Origin: Lophium mytilinum
Lineage: Eukaryota > Ascomycota > Dothideomycetes > Mytilinidiales > Mytilinidiaceae
DNA: 64,000 nucleotides
Direction of reading: 5' to 3'
Assembly: GCA_010093605.1 (NCBI GenBank)
Contig: MU004185.1
Span: 1,571,334-1,635,333 of the forward strand
Below, piece by piece: positions 1 to 11,520 of the stretch. Within the stretch, counting starts at the first letter, position 1, and each line of letters begins with the position of its first letter. The translations under genes and the position numbers were made by a program. The notes under the pieces were generated by a model that searched no databases, was not told where the DNA came from, and saw only the letters and a list, made by a program, of their open reading frames with translations.

Positions 1-511
1 TTAAACTGAAGTTATATAGTTGGATCTGCAAGTCTTTCTTCTTAAATTGACCAGTACGACTGCATTATACGCCCTCTCCGCGTTGACACCAAAGTTGATA
101 GAAATTCCTTTCAGGCGGTTCAATATGTAGCTCTTTGCTTTTAACGAAGACGACACACCACGGCCCTACTCAGCGCCCACCCAACTAGAACTAATACTCA
201 CGCGGTTCGATCTGTCACTCTTTCTTCTTAAACAAGACTAATGCCCGTCAGAATCGACTAGAACGTCGAGGGGCACGCGTTCGCGACGTATTGGTCAGAT
301 AAGCTGCAAAGAGTACTAGATCTGACCACGTGAGCCAAGTTTTCCTCAGACACGGAGTGTTATGTTGAAAGACACGCATTGCCTAGTAATGTTGGAAAGA
401 GTCCCATATCGAACCGCATAACTTCAGTTTCGTTGATCTCGATGGGGACGAGGAAGGGGCCGTAGTGTCAATCCTCCATCGGACGCTACCTCGAAATACT
501 GGCCGGCCAGA
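1..511. other. intergenic, no gene seen
   Basis: I see no convincing coding segment, RNA gene or repeat. The first part of a Rho GTPase, which would be expected here if the downstream fragment were a complete gene, is not readable in any frame. Confidence 0.5.
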
Positions 512-754
512 ATGATCATGTTTCATATTGTCAAAAGTTCTCAAAGGACTCTCAAAGCGCTCCGGACCCGCGCGGAAGCAGAGACAGTGCGCCAGAGTAT
601 CAGCGCGCACGCATATCTACAGTGTTCCGCGGTAACGAATGAAGGGCTTCGCGATGTGTTCGAGTGGGCGGCGAGGTATGCGTTTGTAGTTAACCCAGGG
701 AAGGCGAAGCAGAAGATGAGAGGATTGAGGAAGCTGTTTGGGGCCTCTTCTTGA
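512..754 (+). pseudogene. Rho-family small GTPase, C-terminal fragment
   Basis: The 80-residue reading frame resembles only the last third of a Rho/Rac/Cdc42 GTPase. It shows the SAK-type guanine-binding loop as YLQCSAVTNEG, then the final helix as LRDVFEWAARYAF, then a basic tail. The P-loop, switch regions and DTAGQE motif are missing upstream. The protein ends in LFGASS, so there is no CAAX prenylation box. The ATG at 512 is simply the first in frame. I read it as a detached relic of a host GTPase gene. A terminal exon of a highly diverged gene is possible but I find no upstream exon. No function is likely. Confidence 0.4.
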
Positions 755-1093
755 GTTTGAGAGGCTGAGCCCGCTTGTCTTACCTGTGTCATATCTCCAT
801 CTACAAACATCTTTCTTTGGAGGCACTTCCTAGTGCTACTACACATTTGAATTTACTCTGCGTATCTCTTTCTTCGCTTTCACAATGGCTCTGGTACTCA
901 GGCTCTCCTCCGTCATTCGCCCCCACCCATTTCCAACCACGACACCTGCGCGATACCACACCAAAGCCCTTCTTCTACAGCAATGTCCCATTCGAAAACG
1001 TGCCCTTCCGCCATCGCCAGATAAAAACGATGGCCTCGAACGCAACTTCTAAGTACTGGTTCCTGCGATTCCCTCACTTTCTTTCCGACCACA
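755..1093. other. intergenic, no gene seen
   Basis: Short overlapping frames on both strands have no recognisable domain. The stretch leads directly into the tandem array that begins near 1094. Confidence 0.4.
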
Positions 1094-1965
1094 GGCCCTA
1101 GATCAGGTGCTTGTTAAGAGGATCAAAGAAGGCTGCTGGAGCACCTCTGCCCATTCGAAATAATGTCCAGTTGCAAGTTATTACGGAATCAACCACGCAA
1201 GAGGAAATTACTGGACGCGGAGGGGGTACGCCGCGTGCCCGCTTTTTAACTCGAAAGCAACGGGCCTTAAATTAGGCACTTGTTAAGAGAATCAAATAAG
1301 GCTGTTGGAGCACCTCTAACTTTTAGAATTGAAGTCTAGTTGCAAGTTGTTACGGAATCAACTGCGCAAGTGGAAAGTACTGGACGCGGATGGGTACGCC
1401 GCGTGCCTACTTTAGTAACCGGTTTTCAACCCGGAAGCAACAGGCCCTAAATCAGACTATCGGCAAAAGACTTAAAGATAGCTGCTGGAGCGCTTCTACT
1501 GATTAGATTTGGAGCCCCGGTTACAAGTTGTTACAGAATCAACCGCGTAAGAACCGTTTTAGTAGACGCGGAGGGGTACGCCTCGTGCCAATTTTAATAG
1601 TACTTTCTTTACCTAAAAGCAACGAGCCCTAAATCAGGCCATGGGAAAGAGGATTAAGAGTAGCCGCTAGAGCATCTCTGCCTATTAAATTTAGAGCCCG
1701 GTTACAAGTCGTTACAGAATCAACCGCACTAGAGCTTTTTTAGTAGACGCGGAGGGGTGCGCCTCGTGCCATTTTTAATAGCACTTTTCCAATCAAGAAG
1801 CAATAGGCCCTAAATCAGGCCGTCGCCAAAAGGCTTAGGAAAAGCTGCTGGAACACCTCCGCGTACCAGATCCGAAGACCGGTTGTAAATTCTCACGGAT
1901 CTAAGCATGTAAGAGTTTTTCTTTTGAACGCGCAGGGGTACGCAGTGTACCTCTACTATACCCCT
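1094..1965. repeat. tandem repeat, five diverged ~180-bp units
   Basis: Five units start near 1094, 1263, 1443, 1625 and 1806 (periods about 169, 180, 182 and 181). Each begins with GGCCCTAAATCAGG-like sequence, then CTGCTGGAGCACCTCT, then GTTACAAGTTGTTACGGAAT, then GACGCGGAGGGGTACGCC. In the first two units ACGCGG and CCGCGT can pair around the GGGGTACG loop; the pairing decays in units 3-5. No unit has an open reading frame that carries through. The array looks old because the copies differ at many positions. Its origin is unknown. Confidence 0.85.
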
Positions 1966-2035
1966 TTATACCCTACGAGGGGTTAGTTAGAGCTGCGATA
2001 TTCTAAAGGTTGAGTAACGTGATGCCCGCCCAACT

Positions 2036-2089
2036 CACGTGCCTCTTACTAATAACTCCCCTTTCTTTCGACTCCCCTACCTATATAAA
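2036..2089 (+). promoter_or_regulatory. promoter-like CACGTG plus TATATAAA
   Basis: A CACGTG palindrome at 2036-2041 is followed 40 bases on by TATATAAA at 2082-2089 and a pyrimidine-rich tract. No gene starts in the following 1 kb, so this may be an orphan or decayed promoter. Confidence 0.35.
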
Positions 2090-2987
2090 CCCAGCACCCC
2101 TCCACCTTTCTCTTCCGTTCGACAGGAGGAGTTTGGGGACCAGCCCAGTTAAGAATGGTATACAGAGACAGTGCATGGCTGGGCTGGATTGGACTGGGCT
2201 TTAAAAGCACTGAAGCCGCCGCAGCGTTATGGCTGTTTGGGTGGTGGATTAAAAAGAGGGTATCGGTCTTTCTATGGCGTGAGCTGGGAGGATGAGGAGA
2301 AATAATATTGCAGAAGACCCTGTGGGATTGGGCTTCGAGAGTGGTGAGAACTCAACAAGGTTGAGGAAGAAGCCCAATGGAGTAGAGGAGGCGGTGGGAA
2401 CGTGATGGTGCACAGCTTCACCGAGCTGTGAATACTTAGAAGTGGTAATAATATACGAAGTCAGTGAGCACTCTTTTATCATTGTGAGAGACTTTATAAG
2501 AAGCTAATGCTGTAGCCCACCTTAGATCCAGTAAATGGAGGACATCACGTAGCGAGAAAGATACTTATCATCACTCCCCTCTAAATCCTCCCTCTCTCCC
2601 CATCGTACACGGTGGTTCTGGTTGTTGAACCCCTCCTCCATCCAAGCTCTCTCATAAGGCGTTGAAGGCCTGGTTTTTGACCACACCCTCCGCCCACGTC
2701 CTCCCATCGCCCTGGCTGAGTGGTATTTTCGAATCCGCTCTCCACCCACGTCCTCCCACGGGGCAGTGAGGATCTGAGTTTTTGAACACCCTGCCCCCAC
2801 ACCACCTTGAAGAAAGAAATGTCAAAGTCCGCAGCGGGCTGAGGTTTTATACCCCCGGGAGAAAAGATCTGGGAAGATGAGTCAGCGGCACGTGACTGCG
2901 GGCCGAATAAGGGGGCGACTGAAGGTGACATATGAATAATCGGGGAGATCTCTAAGACTACAACCTCATGACTGGAGCGGGAGTAGA

Positions 2988-3018
2988 CACGTGCGGGGAT
3001 GTTTTGCGGCTATATAAG
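2988..3018 (+). promoter_or_regulatory. CACGTG / TATATAAG promoter-like pair, repeat copy 1
   Basis: CACGTG at 2988-2993 is followed by 17 bases and then TATATAAG. The same pair recurs one repeat period downstream. No start codon of a recognisable gene follows. Confidence 0.4.
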
Positions 3019-3843
3019 ACTTCGGTTTTCTTCGATTCTGAAATTCGGCAGAAGAAGGACTGCGGTCCTTAGGGATGCAAAATGGCCGATTCGCGCATCC
3101 CATGTGGCGAAGCAAAAAATTTCATGTTTCCCCGGAATGGAGGAGTGGAGAGGGGAGGGAGGATCAACAGCCAGACGACTGGACTCAATGGCGTGATTGG
3201 AACCAACCAGGGCGTGGTAATGCGGCGCTTCGTTTCCTCCTTTCAATGCGCGAGAGTAGTAGAGGCTAACGCTAGTAAGGAGCATCTTACGTTACTACTG
3301 GACATGGATAGAGGTATCAGACTTATCTGCTATCTATCAGAGGTGATAAAGACGGGTACTAATAGAAGACGGTACTCACCACCATCACCCTATAGAGTTC
3401 CTCCACCCAACTCCTTCCACCACTCGACCCATAGGATGGTTTTCAAAAAGATTTTGAACGCCGTCCCTCCACTCTCAACACCCATTGTGTATGTCGTGGC
3501 GAAATTTGACACAGCGCACGACCCGCGCCAGGACCTGCTTTTCCTTGCTAGTTTTACTCCCCAACCGCCCATGGTCTTTCTCCTTCCATCAGTTGACATC
3601 TCCCACCGACCGCACCATTGTGATTCCTTCTCGGTTGTTTTGCTCCTCCTCTCCTCACCTACCCTGAGGAACAAAACAAAGATCGAGGAGGGAAGAGCTT
3701 TTATACCCTCCAGCAGTAGAAAGAATCTGGCGATTACTCAGCGCGCACATGACTAGCAACGATAGAGCGTGACGACAGCGTGACGACAGTCGAGTTCTCT
3801 TGCCTGGGGTACAGAGCCAATCGAGCTGACTAACCGTCTGGAT

Positions 3844-3875
3844 CACGTGGCTGTCCTATTTCTTTCGTATAAAAG
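3844..3875 (+). promoter_or_regulatory. CACGTG / TATAAAAG promoter-like pair, repeat copy 2
   Basis: CACGTG at 3844-3849 is followed by 18 bases and then TATAAAAG. The spacing matches copy 1 within one base even though the sequence between differs. That conservation suggests the pair is the retained part of the repeat. Confidence 0.4.
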
Positions 3876-4599
3876 AGGTCCTTCTCTCGGTCTTCGAGCT
3901 CGGTAGTGAGGAGGATCACATCCGGGGTGTTCAAAGTCACGGCGTCTATCCTACATGTGGGAGAGTAATAAGAACCGACGACGACGCGTATGTGGAGGGG
4001 GAAGGAGGAGGATCAACAACATCCTACGAATCACATGCACGTGGAGGGGAAGGGAGGAGGACCAAAACATACGCACCTGTCGTCATTATGGAGAGGTGAT
4101 CGGAGCGGCGGTACACGGACTTTCATAACGATGCCGATCGTCTTTGAAAGTGATGGAGCTTGCGAGTAGTGCTTGACTGAAATTACAAGGAGAGATCGAG
4201 TCATGGCCGTGATGATATCTAATACTGATCAGAGCGGAAGACAGATAGTATGAACAGAAAAGGATGCTCGCTATCATCACTGCCAAATCCCCCACCTCCC
4301 CATCGCTCTCTTCCCCGCCTGGTGCTCATGGATTGGTATCGTTACCGATTTTGAACAGCCCCAACGCCCCAACACCCACCACCCATGAATGCTCTGCGTG
4401 CGTAGGTTGACGCCCCAAACCCAGCGCGCAGCATTGCGTGACAATCGGTTCAGTTTTCATCGTCCCAGTGTCAACTCCTCTAGAGAAGAAGCCTGGAGGA
4501 CGGCAGGCGGGGCTTTTATATGCGTAGTAAGGGAGGAAGAGTGAGCAGGCACGTGAGTAAGGGAAGATCAGGTGGAACCAAAAGGCACATCCGAGATGA

Positions 4600-5133
4600 G
4601 ATGAAAGAAGAAGCCAGCAAATGAAGACGGGATGGAAACCCTTCAAAGCGTCATCAACACGAACAACATCACACACAAGCCCAGACTACCATAACAGTCT
4701 CAATTATAATCTCAGAGACAGTTCGGTAAAAGAACCTACTTCGCACCATCATCCCTCCTCCCCCTCGCTTTCTCCAATTAACTAAATCGCTACTCTGTCC
4801 CGAATAAATGTGTGGAAAATGCAAGACATGACCCTTTTGCCCCCCCTTTAAATGAAGAGAAAGTGTGTGATATAGAACCAGATAAACCCCCGGAAATAAG
4901 AACCGCCGGGACGCTAGAAAGAAGGAACGAACTGGATCAAATGGTAGACGCGCTCGCTGTGTATGCATCGAAGGGAGTGTGGTATAGAGGAGTGAGTCGT
5001 GGGTGTGATATCGATATCGGCGTGGACGTCGAGGTCCTCGCGGGAGGATGTGTACGGGAAACCTCCGAGATGTGACTCGCGGTTGCTAGGAATATGGAGA
5101 GACCTAGATCTCGAGCCTAGGGGTGCTGGTTGT
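4600..5133. other. intergenic, no gene seen
   Basis: I see no supported gene. A C-rich block near 4750 (CATCATCCCTCCTCCCCC) resembles the left edge of the repeat copies and may be a partial fourth copy. The right end is the 3' flank of the minus-strand DUF7707 gene. Confidence 0.4.
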
Positions 5134-6108
5134 CTACAACACGAGTGCGAAGCCAGCGAAGAGCCCAGAAAACACGATGGCAAGACCGTAGCTGCTGCCA
5201 ACTTGCATGGCACTCGCAGCAGCACCCTTCTTCGCAGATCCAGTGCTCGTGGCCGCTGCTCCGCCGAACCCAGTGTAGACGGCGCCGGTGGCGGTCGTTT
5301 GGGCGTTAGTCGCAGCAGCGCCGGTGCCGGTGGGCTTGGAGGTTGCGGAAAGGGTGCTGCTATTGGCTTTTACGGGGCTCTGAGCACCGCAGGGGTGGTT
5401 GGCTCTGTGAAGAAGTTAGATTGAGGTCTCAAAGGCCACCTTGAGGGTTGCAAATCGGGGAGTACGAACCTGCAATCATTGGAGCAAGCGTTGTCCTGTC
5501 CACAGCCAGCGACGCACTGGTTACCCCATTCCTGGCAGATGTAGAAGGGCACGGTCTGCGAGTACTCGGTGACGTTGGGTGTTTCGCCTTGTTGGCAGAC
5601 GCAGCTGAAGGTGAGGGAGGCCTGAGAGATGTTAGCTGATGAAGAGACTGAGACCCAAAGCTTGGGTTATGAACACAAGGAAAGCTTCTGGGTTCTAGAA
5701 ACTGCTACCCGATGCTTCATCGACGCTACTGTTGCCTGCAGGTATATCCTTGTATCTTCTGTACCGGATACGAGAAGGACCCGCAGGCGGACAAGGTTGT
5801 CGAACAGCTTCATCGAGTAACCAGATCCCTCATAGAAGTTTCTGAATGGATTGTGCTTACGGGATCGCAGGTGTTCGACTGAGTCGAGGCGGAGTTCTCG
5901 GGGTATTGGAGACAGATTAATGGGCACTCGCTCGTTTGCTGGTTACACCAGAACTCTGCCAGGTGTTAGAAATGTTTCAGCTGATATTGCACAAGATGGA
6001 CTCACGCCTGAGGGATAGGGAGACGGAGTCGGGATCGATGGTGTATTGCTCTTGGGAGTAGGTGGAGCTGACGAGGGCGAGCACGCCGAGGGCAAGTGTC
6101 GAACGCAT
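5134..6108 (-). CDS. secreted, probably GPI-anchored DUF7707 protein
   Basis: Four exons join cleanly on the minus strand: 6108-6006, 5955-5861, 5621-5470 and 5404-5134, giving 206 aa. The N-terminus is a signal peptide (MRSTLALGVLALVSSTYSQ). It is followed by YTIDPDSVSLSLRQFWC and a cysteine-rich core with CPLICLQ, SNTCDP, FSCVCQQGETPN, ICQEWGNQCVAGC and NACSNDC. This is the fungal DUF7707 pattern. A Ser/Thr/Ala-rich linker follows, and the protein ends in a hydrophobic tail (SYGLAIVFSGLFAGFALVL), which fits a GPI-attachment signal. The expected place is the cell surface or wall. The family has no proven biochemical role. The start is fixed by the signal peptide. Confidence 0.85.
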
Positions 6109-6983
6109 GGTGGTATTAATGTGAAGTTGGGGGTTTGTACTGAAGCTGGAGAGTGTTGTTAGCAGGTGTTGGCAGCTTGAAAGGTTGAAAGGTCCAGGAG
6201 AATGGGCTCGGGAGGCCTGAGTGGTTGCCGGGGAGTTGAGGAATGAAGAGCTCACTTTGTTGCTGGCAACGATAGCACGGCCAGCAGGCACGGACAACGA
6301 CAGTGGAATGAAGGGGATATTACAAGAGGATACGGAGAGCTGCTGAAACAACGAGAGGTGGTGACAAGAAGAAGAAGAAGTAGCTGCACAGGGGGTCGAA
6401 GCACCAAAGCGAGTGTGGTGGTGAATGGATGGGGTGAATGGAGCAGACGGCTGGGAGTTTAAAAGGGAGGTGGGTTTGGGTAGCGCCTGATCGATCGCGC
6501 ACCCTTGCTTTGGCATTGCAGTCTGAGTCGCCCTCAGCGCGCGCCATGATCGGTCTGTGGTCTTTTTCTCCGCACCCTAAAGCACAGCGGGCTGGATGCG
6601 AGGCGCCACTGGCCGCACGGGGCTAGCTGCGGTGGTGGAGAGTGGCCGGCCATGGTGCTTCGGTTTGATGCTGCTCGGCACGAGGCCCCTTTGGACGCCG
6701 TACAGCTGTCGAGAACACCAATTGCCCAATCAGCGGGCCGCCTGAATCGTCGAAGCCACCCCGGCGCGCATCGATATTTCCAGGGTCTGCCGCTCTTGAC
6801 CCTATCGCGACAAGCGGCACGCAGCTATCCCGAAGGGTGGGCCGTGGTGGTGATGTTTCTTTGTCGCCGCCGAGCTGCATGCCACCACCTCTGCATCCAT
6901 CCCACCGCTCAACATCCCGTATCGCGGCCCCGCAGCTGCATAGATAATAGCCATACGCCGGTCTGACGCGTTCCACTTGATGG
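6109..6983. other. divergent intergenic region between DUF7707 and PX genes
   Basis: This 875-bp stretch lies between two divergently transcribed genes, so it should hold both promoters. I see short frames on both strands but no domain in any of them. Confidence 0.5.
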
Positions 6984-7843
6984 ATGGAGTCTGCGGGCTC
7001 TCACACCCCGCCGCAGAGCCGCCACGCTGGTCATGGCGCGCCCCAATCCTCCCTGCCATCCGACCAGGCGGGCATCGTGATCCCGCCCTACTGGCAGCAG
7101 CATCAGCGGACTACCAGCAATGTGTCCGTCGACAAGGCCCAGTCCGCCCAGATCACCCTGGAGGACCACACCGACGAGGGCTCCGAGCAGTGCAAGGCCC
7201 TGTGGGCAAAGCATGTGTCGATTGACGACTATGTCGTCGTCAGTGGCACCACTCCGGGCGTGGGAGCCTATGTTGTCTGGAACTGCACCGTCGAGACCCT
7301 GGATGTGAGTGGACTCCTGCTGCCCTCTGTGCGTTTTGATAGCGTCCGGGGAAACGCTATATATATGCAACTCGCCTCCGTGCTAACCAGCTGCAGGGCG
7401 GCCCCATGAAGATAATGAAGAGGTATAGAGCTCACCATCCGTCTGTCTCACCGTTGCCTCGACTCACGTCCCTAGATACTCCGAGTTCGACGACCTGCGC
7501 AACAAGCTGGTGCGAACCTTCCCACACGCCGGCGCTGCGATGCCGCCTTTGCCACCCAAAAAGTTCATCTGTACGGACTGCCACCCTTTTGCTCCACCCC
7601 TCTCCCCCCACTTGCCTGAACAGGCCAATCTAATGTATTGGAACACAGCACGCTTCCGCCCGCGGTTTCTGGAGCGCCGGAAAGCTGGCCTTTCCTACTT
7701 TCTCAAGTACATGCCCTTGGCCGCCGTTGCCGTGATATGCGGCTAGCGATATCGATGCATCCCCGCTGACTATAAATAGCTGTGTCTTGCTCAACCCCGA
7801 GTTCTCTGCCTCTCCCGTGCTCAAGGAGTTTCTTTTCTCATAA
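6984..7843 (+). CDS. PX-domain protein, YPT35-like
   Basis: Five exons (6984-7304, 7397-7422, 7476-7570, 7649-7706, 7780-7843) join in frame to a 187-aa protein. The N-terminal ~75 residues are polar. A PX domain then fills the rest: WAKHVSIDDYVVVSG, the phosphoinositide-contact segment KRYSEFDDLRNKL, the PPLPPKKF loop, RFRPRFLERRKAGLSYFL and the typical end LLNPEFSASPVLKEFLFS. That length and ending match the fungal YPT35 family, endosome/vacuole adapters that bind PI3P and recruit the lipid-transfer protein Vps13. The last intron contains TATAAATAG directly before the acceptor. PX assignment is secure; the Vps13 role is inferred from the family. Confidence 0.85.
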
Positions 7844-8565
7844 TCCTTCCTGTCGATAGTTAATACGCGTGTGAGCGAGAGCGATACCATTAACTTGTAA
7901 TTTAACATGACCGTTGGATAGGGCTGGGGGAATGCCGCCACTGTCGATGGACTGACAGACTGACCGTTGATGTGCGACACGAGTCTGTGGAACGTGTCAG
8001 GATGATCCGAGGGCACGATCAAACACGGCTGGATGTCTCACATGAACAATAATAGTCGACTGTCGGTAAAGTTGTGTTGTGGGGAACAAAGTATATATAT
8101 CAATGACCAGCCCAGATGTTTTGCGCAGACCCATCTCACATCACACCAGACGTGACCTCAATTTTATATTAGGATGCATCTCAATTTGGTGGCGGCTGGT
8201 GGAGCCGAAAAACTTGCCTCGTCTTCCCCCGTTGATCAATGCTTCTATGGCGCTCCAAAGTCACCGCTAGCCGTGGTGTTGATCCCAGCACCTCCAGCAG
8301 CGCAGAATTGCTGCAACAATCTGGTGTGAATGCTGAGTTCGGTGAAGACGTAGATGAGAAGATGTGTGAACTGCCACTGTGACGCAGCGAAGCCTCCAGC
8401 TTCCTTCACCTCCTTTCGCCTACTGCCTCGCTCCCTACCTACGCCCAGCGTAGAGGGAGCCCCTAACGTCCCATCGCCGAACGGGCCCTTCAAGCCAAAC
8501 ACGACCCAATTGCCGGGTCCCTCGCAGGCGTCGCAGTAAAATGCCCCGTCCAACACAACATAACC
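7844..8565. other. intergenic, no gene seen
   Basis: I see no supported gene. The right half should contain the promoter of the SAS4-family gene. Long minus-strand frames around 8245-8800 run antisense to that gene and show no domain. Confidence 0.5.
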
Positions 8566-10246
8566 ATGACAGACGAGTCCCGGTCGTCGCGCAGAGTTGC
8601 GAACTCTGCTCCTAAACCTCCCGCGCCGGATTCCCACGCACCCACGCCGCTATCCACCTCGACCAGCACCACCACGACGGCGCCGCGACGCCCGCCCAAG
8701 GGCAAGACGCAACGGACGCTGGAAGAGACGCTGGCGCCGCGAGCCTCCAACACGGTCGCGCAGGTCCTGATCCCCACGCGCAACAATGCCCGCAAGCGAC
8801 CTCAGCCCTCGCTCGACGCGCCCGCCGGCCGCTCGAAACCACCCACCAAGGTCTCCGTCGCCCAGCCTCACACGGGGCTGCTGCAGACGACAAACGGCGT
8901 GCAGACTGTGCTCCCGCTACGCGACGATGACATTCACTCTGGCCGCTCGACGCCGCAGACCAATGGCGAGGGTAGCCTGCTCGCGGTGCCCTCGACATCA
9001 CGCAACAAACAGGACAAGCGCACGCTGAGGTCGCAAGACGGCGGATCACGTCTGAAGAGCGACCTCAGCATCTACTTCCCCAACTACGACGACATCATTG
9101 CGGACGCGCCCAAGCAGCCCGGTACGCCTCCTTCGCGCTTCCGTCTGAAGTCCGTCACGCTGACAACGCGCAGAATTCCTCGAGCCAGACTCCCCCATCT
9201 ACATCGTCGATGAAGCCCTCAAGACCCCGAAAGCGCGCAATGCGAGCTCGACACCCGCGCCCAGGACCTCGATTAGCCCGGCGAGGTCGCGGAAGAAGTC
9301 GATTACCTCGCTCCCGAATGGCGTCGCCGGAGCCGCGTCCTCGAGTAAACAACCGCCTGATCGCACCTCGACCCTCTACCAAGTCGTCGACTACACCGCC
9401 AGCGACCGCCATGCGCCTAATGACCCTGCGGCCGACCCCCTCGCCGACACGCACTTCTTCACCGCCCACCGCCGCGCCGAGCGCAAGGAGAAGCAGCTCC
9501 GCAACATCGAGAAGGAGCGCGCCATGCACGAGAAAGTCCAGCTCGAGCGCCTCCTCGAGGGGCTGCAGGGCCCGGACTGGCTGAAAGTGATGGGGATAAC
9601 CGGCGTTACGGACGGCGAGCGGAAAGACTGGGAGCCCAAGCGGGACTACTTCGTTGCGGAGGTGAAAGCGCTGGTGGACAAATTCCGCATCTGGAAAGAG
9701 GAGGAGAAGCGGTTGAAGGCTGAGCGTGAAGCCGCTTTACTCGCGAGAGAGGAAGAAGAGGAGGCGAACAGCAACGAGGACGGCGACAGCCCAATTGAGA
9801 GTGCGGCGGTCCCAAATTCTTCGGATGTTGATGCGTGGGCGGCGCTTCAGCTGCAGACTGAGGCTGCGGCGACGGCGTCGTCGTCGCAGCCGCCGACGAA
9901 ACGGAGTCGGAGACCGGCACATCAGAATTCTTCTTTACTTCTGCCGCCCCCGCCTCTGGAGCCTCCGAAGCCCTTTACGAGCTTCTACGCGAAACCGCAT
10001 CTGCGGGAGGCGGCTATGGGGAAGAGTCGGCATGGTCGAAATGTCACGGCGTTCGGGCAGCCACTACCAGAACCACAGGAAGAGGAGTTCGCGCTACCAC
10101 CAGACTACCTAACCGAAGAGGCGTTGAGAGCACATGCGCGAAAGCGAAGGCGGGTGCGCAGAGACCGAGACAGCGTAGGCGGCAGCGCAAGTACCCCAGT
10201 CGGGAAAGGCAAAGAGAAGGCATCGGACGGAAAGGGGGGTGGATAA
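8566..10246 (+). CDS. SAS4-domain chromatin protein
   Basis: Two exons (8566-9121 and 9174-10246, a 52-bp intron) give 542 aa. The first ~290 residues are basic, Ser/Pro-rich and probably disordered. From about residue 300 comes HEKVQLERLLEGLQGPDW, then LKVMGITGVTDGE, a predicted helix through FRIWKEEEKRLKAE, and further on AKPHLREAAMGKSRHGRN with VTAFGQPLPE. This pattern matches the fungal SAS4 (something-about-silencing) domain family, whose yeast member scaffolds the SAS histone H4K16 acetyltransferase. The C-terminus is highly basic (AHARKRRRVRRDRD), fitting a nuclear protein. Family membership is well supported; the acetyltransferase partner is not known from this window. Confidence 0.75.
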
Positions 10247-11520
10247 GGGGTGGGTGTGTGGGTGTCTATGTCATCACTTTGGAGTACGGCGTTCTGGCTT
10301 CGGCTCTCGCACTGAGGCCTGGTTTGCTTGAGGGGATATCCCATGGCGTATGGGCGGTCATGTGTTCAAGAGCGTGTGGATGGAGCCACGCTAGCTTTTC
10401 TTATACCTCTATGAGGGAGCGGAGTGCGTGCTCTGCCTCCGCCGGGGGTTGGATCCGGCATTTTGGTATGGTTGCGCTGTATTATAGGTGCTAGCACGGA
10501 TATACTGAGGCGTCGCCTGGGTTGGGCGGTGTGAAAGTACTACTTTTTTAACCCTTTGTTTCGTTCTCTTCTTAGCCTGGGTTTCTGTCTATGATGCTGA
10601 TTACGCGTGCTCTCGTTTTCCTTCTCATGTTTGCCGGAATGCAGGCAAACTCAAGCATCACATCCCAAGCCCCTCGTCAACCCTCTTTCCGCTTTCAAAA
10701 CAAACTTCACGATCCACCGTCGAGCAGCCTCCCTTTTCGATCTTCAGACCTCAGCTGTACTAGCTTCCCTCTCATCCGCCCCTCCCGAGCTGTGCGAGTC
10801 GGTAGCCCCGTATAATCAGGTACGTCTCCCCCAAGTTCCGCCTTCAACACATTACGACCACACGCTGACCTTGGTGATGGTACCGTAGTGTCCTCGAACC
10901 TGGTTCAGACGAAAGCTGCCCCTTGGTTTGTATGCTAGGGGTAGCTGAACGCGGGTATGGGGGTACGCCTGCATATCCGTAGCTTTGGAAGTTGGTCGGG
11001 GTTTGGGTGTGGGTTGGGATAGGTGGCGTCTTGCGGTCGCTGTGTGGGAGTAGGATGGAGGAGGTGTGCCTGGTGGTATTGATACCTTCTCCTTCAGATT
11101 ATTCCAATCTAGTTTGCGATGTTCGTGGGATGGCATGATGATCTGGGGTGTTATCGGGATGATGTTTCCAGGAATCCGATTGGTGGCCTCATGGGAAGGT
11201 ATCCTCGAGAGGAAAGTTTTGTTTGGATATAAAGCAAAAAGGTTGTGCCCGAGCCATGGGATCAGGGTAGAAGTTGGCCGAAACGAGGAGTCTGGTTCTA
11301 GGAACATCGATCGCAGGATGGAAGTCTTGAGAGAAAGGTATGCGAATCTGAGTGTATCTTATGCATGCAGCATGCCTACTGATGCATGTTGCTGACTAAC
11401 AGCTGTGTCCTCCAAGGCTGCCAGCACACCTCGCCGCACACACAACACCAGACCTACACACTGTTTTCCCGCTCTATGGTTAGCATATCATCGAAGTAAG
11501 CTCACAGCCATCTCACCATC
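10247..11520. other. intergenic, no supported gene
   Basis: About 1.3 kb without a recognisable gene. A 93-aa plus frame (10607-10888) and a 151-aa minus frame (10852-11307) are low-complexity and domain-free. The right end is the promoter side of the deaminase gene. Confidence 0.4.

Larger units (their letters stand above)
2540..4600. repeat. diverged ~855-bp tandem repeat, about 2.5-3 copies
   Basis: Matching landmarks recur at near-constant spacing: TTTTATACCC at 2845 and 3699 (854 apart); TCAGCGGCACGTGACT near 2883 and TCAGCGCGCACATGACT near 3739 (856 apart); CACGTG at 2988 and 3844 (856 apart). A weaker third copy has TTTTATA near 4514 and CACGTG at 4550. Each copy also starts with a C-rich block (TCATCACTCCCC near 2570, similar near 3380 and 4275). 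The copies are heavily diverged and non-coding. The block looks like an amplified upstream region, although the parent gene is not visible here. Confidence 0.6.

Noticed and set aside
3082-3756. 224-aa plus-strand reading frame
   Set aside because: It lies across the diverged repeat, has no domain, and the matching repeat copy does not preserve the frame.
8612-9049. Arg/Ala-rich minus-strand frames
   Set aside because: Antisense to the SAS4-family gene; composition is what GC-rich antisense DNA produces.
10852-11307. 151-aa minus-strand frame
   Set aside because: Low-complexity, Pro/Ser/His-rich, no domain, no splice or start context that supports a gene.
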